Assembly (NCBI GenBank): GCA_002451085.1
Contig: DKBE01000055.1
Coordinates: forward strand, 62,917-68,834
Reading direction: 5' to 3'
DNA: 5,918 nucleotides
DNA from: Proteobacteria bacterium UBA6908
Lineage (GTDB): Bacteria > Pseudomonadota > Gammaproteobacteria > Acidiferrobacterales > UBA6901
The notes below the pieces were generated by a model. The model was given only the letters and a program-made list of their open reading frames with translations, had not been told where the DNA came from and ran no database searches. This document shows, piece by piece, positions 5,870-5,918 of this stretch. The position numbers were made by a program, and so were the translations under genes. The stretch's first letter is position 1, and each line of letters begins with the position of its first letter.

Positions 5870-5918
5870 TGGTGCCGGTGGCCGGAATCGAACCGACGAC
5901 CTACTGATTACGAATCAG
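5870..5918 (-). tRNA. tRNA-Thr (CGU anticodon), 3' part; 5' half beyond the right edge
   Basis: Read on the minus strand, the last 49 bases give the anticodon arm CTGA-TTCGTAA-TCAGT (5907-5914 is the 7-nt loop region with anticodon CGT at 5910-5912), variable loop AGGTC, T arm GTCGG-TTCGATT-CCGGC (5881-5897), the 3' acceptor strand CACCGGC (5874-5880), discriminator A and an encoded CCA (5870-5872). The anticodon loop and T arm match bacterial tRNA-Thr(CGU). The D arm and 5' acceptor strand are outside the window, so acceptor pairing cannot be checked. Confidence 0.93.

Noticed and set aside
5870..5918. Genomic-island attachment site at the tRNA-Thr
   Set aside because: No second copy of the tRNA 3' end, integrase or phage gene is present in the window.

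Overview
The window looks like chromosomal DNA of a GC-rich gammaproteobacterium. The main reason is a classical ampD-ampE pair, with AmpD closely resembling the enterobacterial cytoplasmic enzyme as I recall it, together with a BtuF-type B12-binding protein and a CobC-type phosphatase. Species cannot be assigned from the sequence. No insertion sequence, phage gene, CRISPR array, rRNA gene or large repeat was seen. It reads as ordinary, densely packed core and near-core chromosome.

Layout from left to right. (1) Positions 1-995, plus strand: the 3' part of a tonB-like gene, cut by the window edge, then a PduO/MMAB-type cob(I)alamin adenosyltransferase 5 nt downstream. (2) Positions 999-4142, minus strand, transcribed right to left: ampD (anhydro-muramyl amidase), ampE (membrane protein of the AmpE/CbiB superfamily), a cobC-like alpha-ribazole phosphatase and a btuF-like periplasmic cobalamin-binding protein. 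The stop codons of btuF and the adenosyltransferase face each other 3 nt apart. (3) Positions 4143-4321: the only sizeable intergenic region (179 bp), between the divergent ampD and a small plus-strand gene. It holds an exact TATAAT, a TTGCAA and a strong ribosome binding site. (4) Positions 4322-4621, plus strand: a 99-aa exported or membrane protein of unknown function. (5) Positions 4653-5840 (or 5867), minus strand: an iron-containing alcohol dehydrogenase. (6) Positions 5870-5918, minus strand: the 3' half of tRNA-Thr(CGU), cut by the right edge.

How the genes fit together. TonB energises outer-membrane transport, BtuF captures cobalamin in the periplasm, CobC removes the phosphate in nucleotide-loop assembly, and the adenosyltransferase makes coenzyme B12. 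This suggests a B12 uptake and salvage locus with more genes (for example btuB, btuCD, cobU/cobS) probably to the left of the window; none of those is visible here. AmpD and AmpE belong to peptidoglycan recycling and beta-lactamase signalling. They sit upstream of cobC and btuF on the same strand, and AmpE is a structural relative of the B12 enzyme CbiB, so the junction deserves a second look. Nothing here amounts to a clearly new system. The least explained pieces are the small protein at 4322-4621 and the possible coupling of AmpE to the B12 genes.
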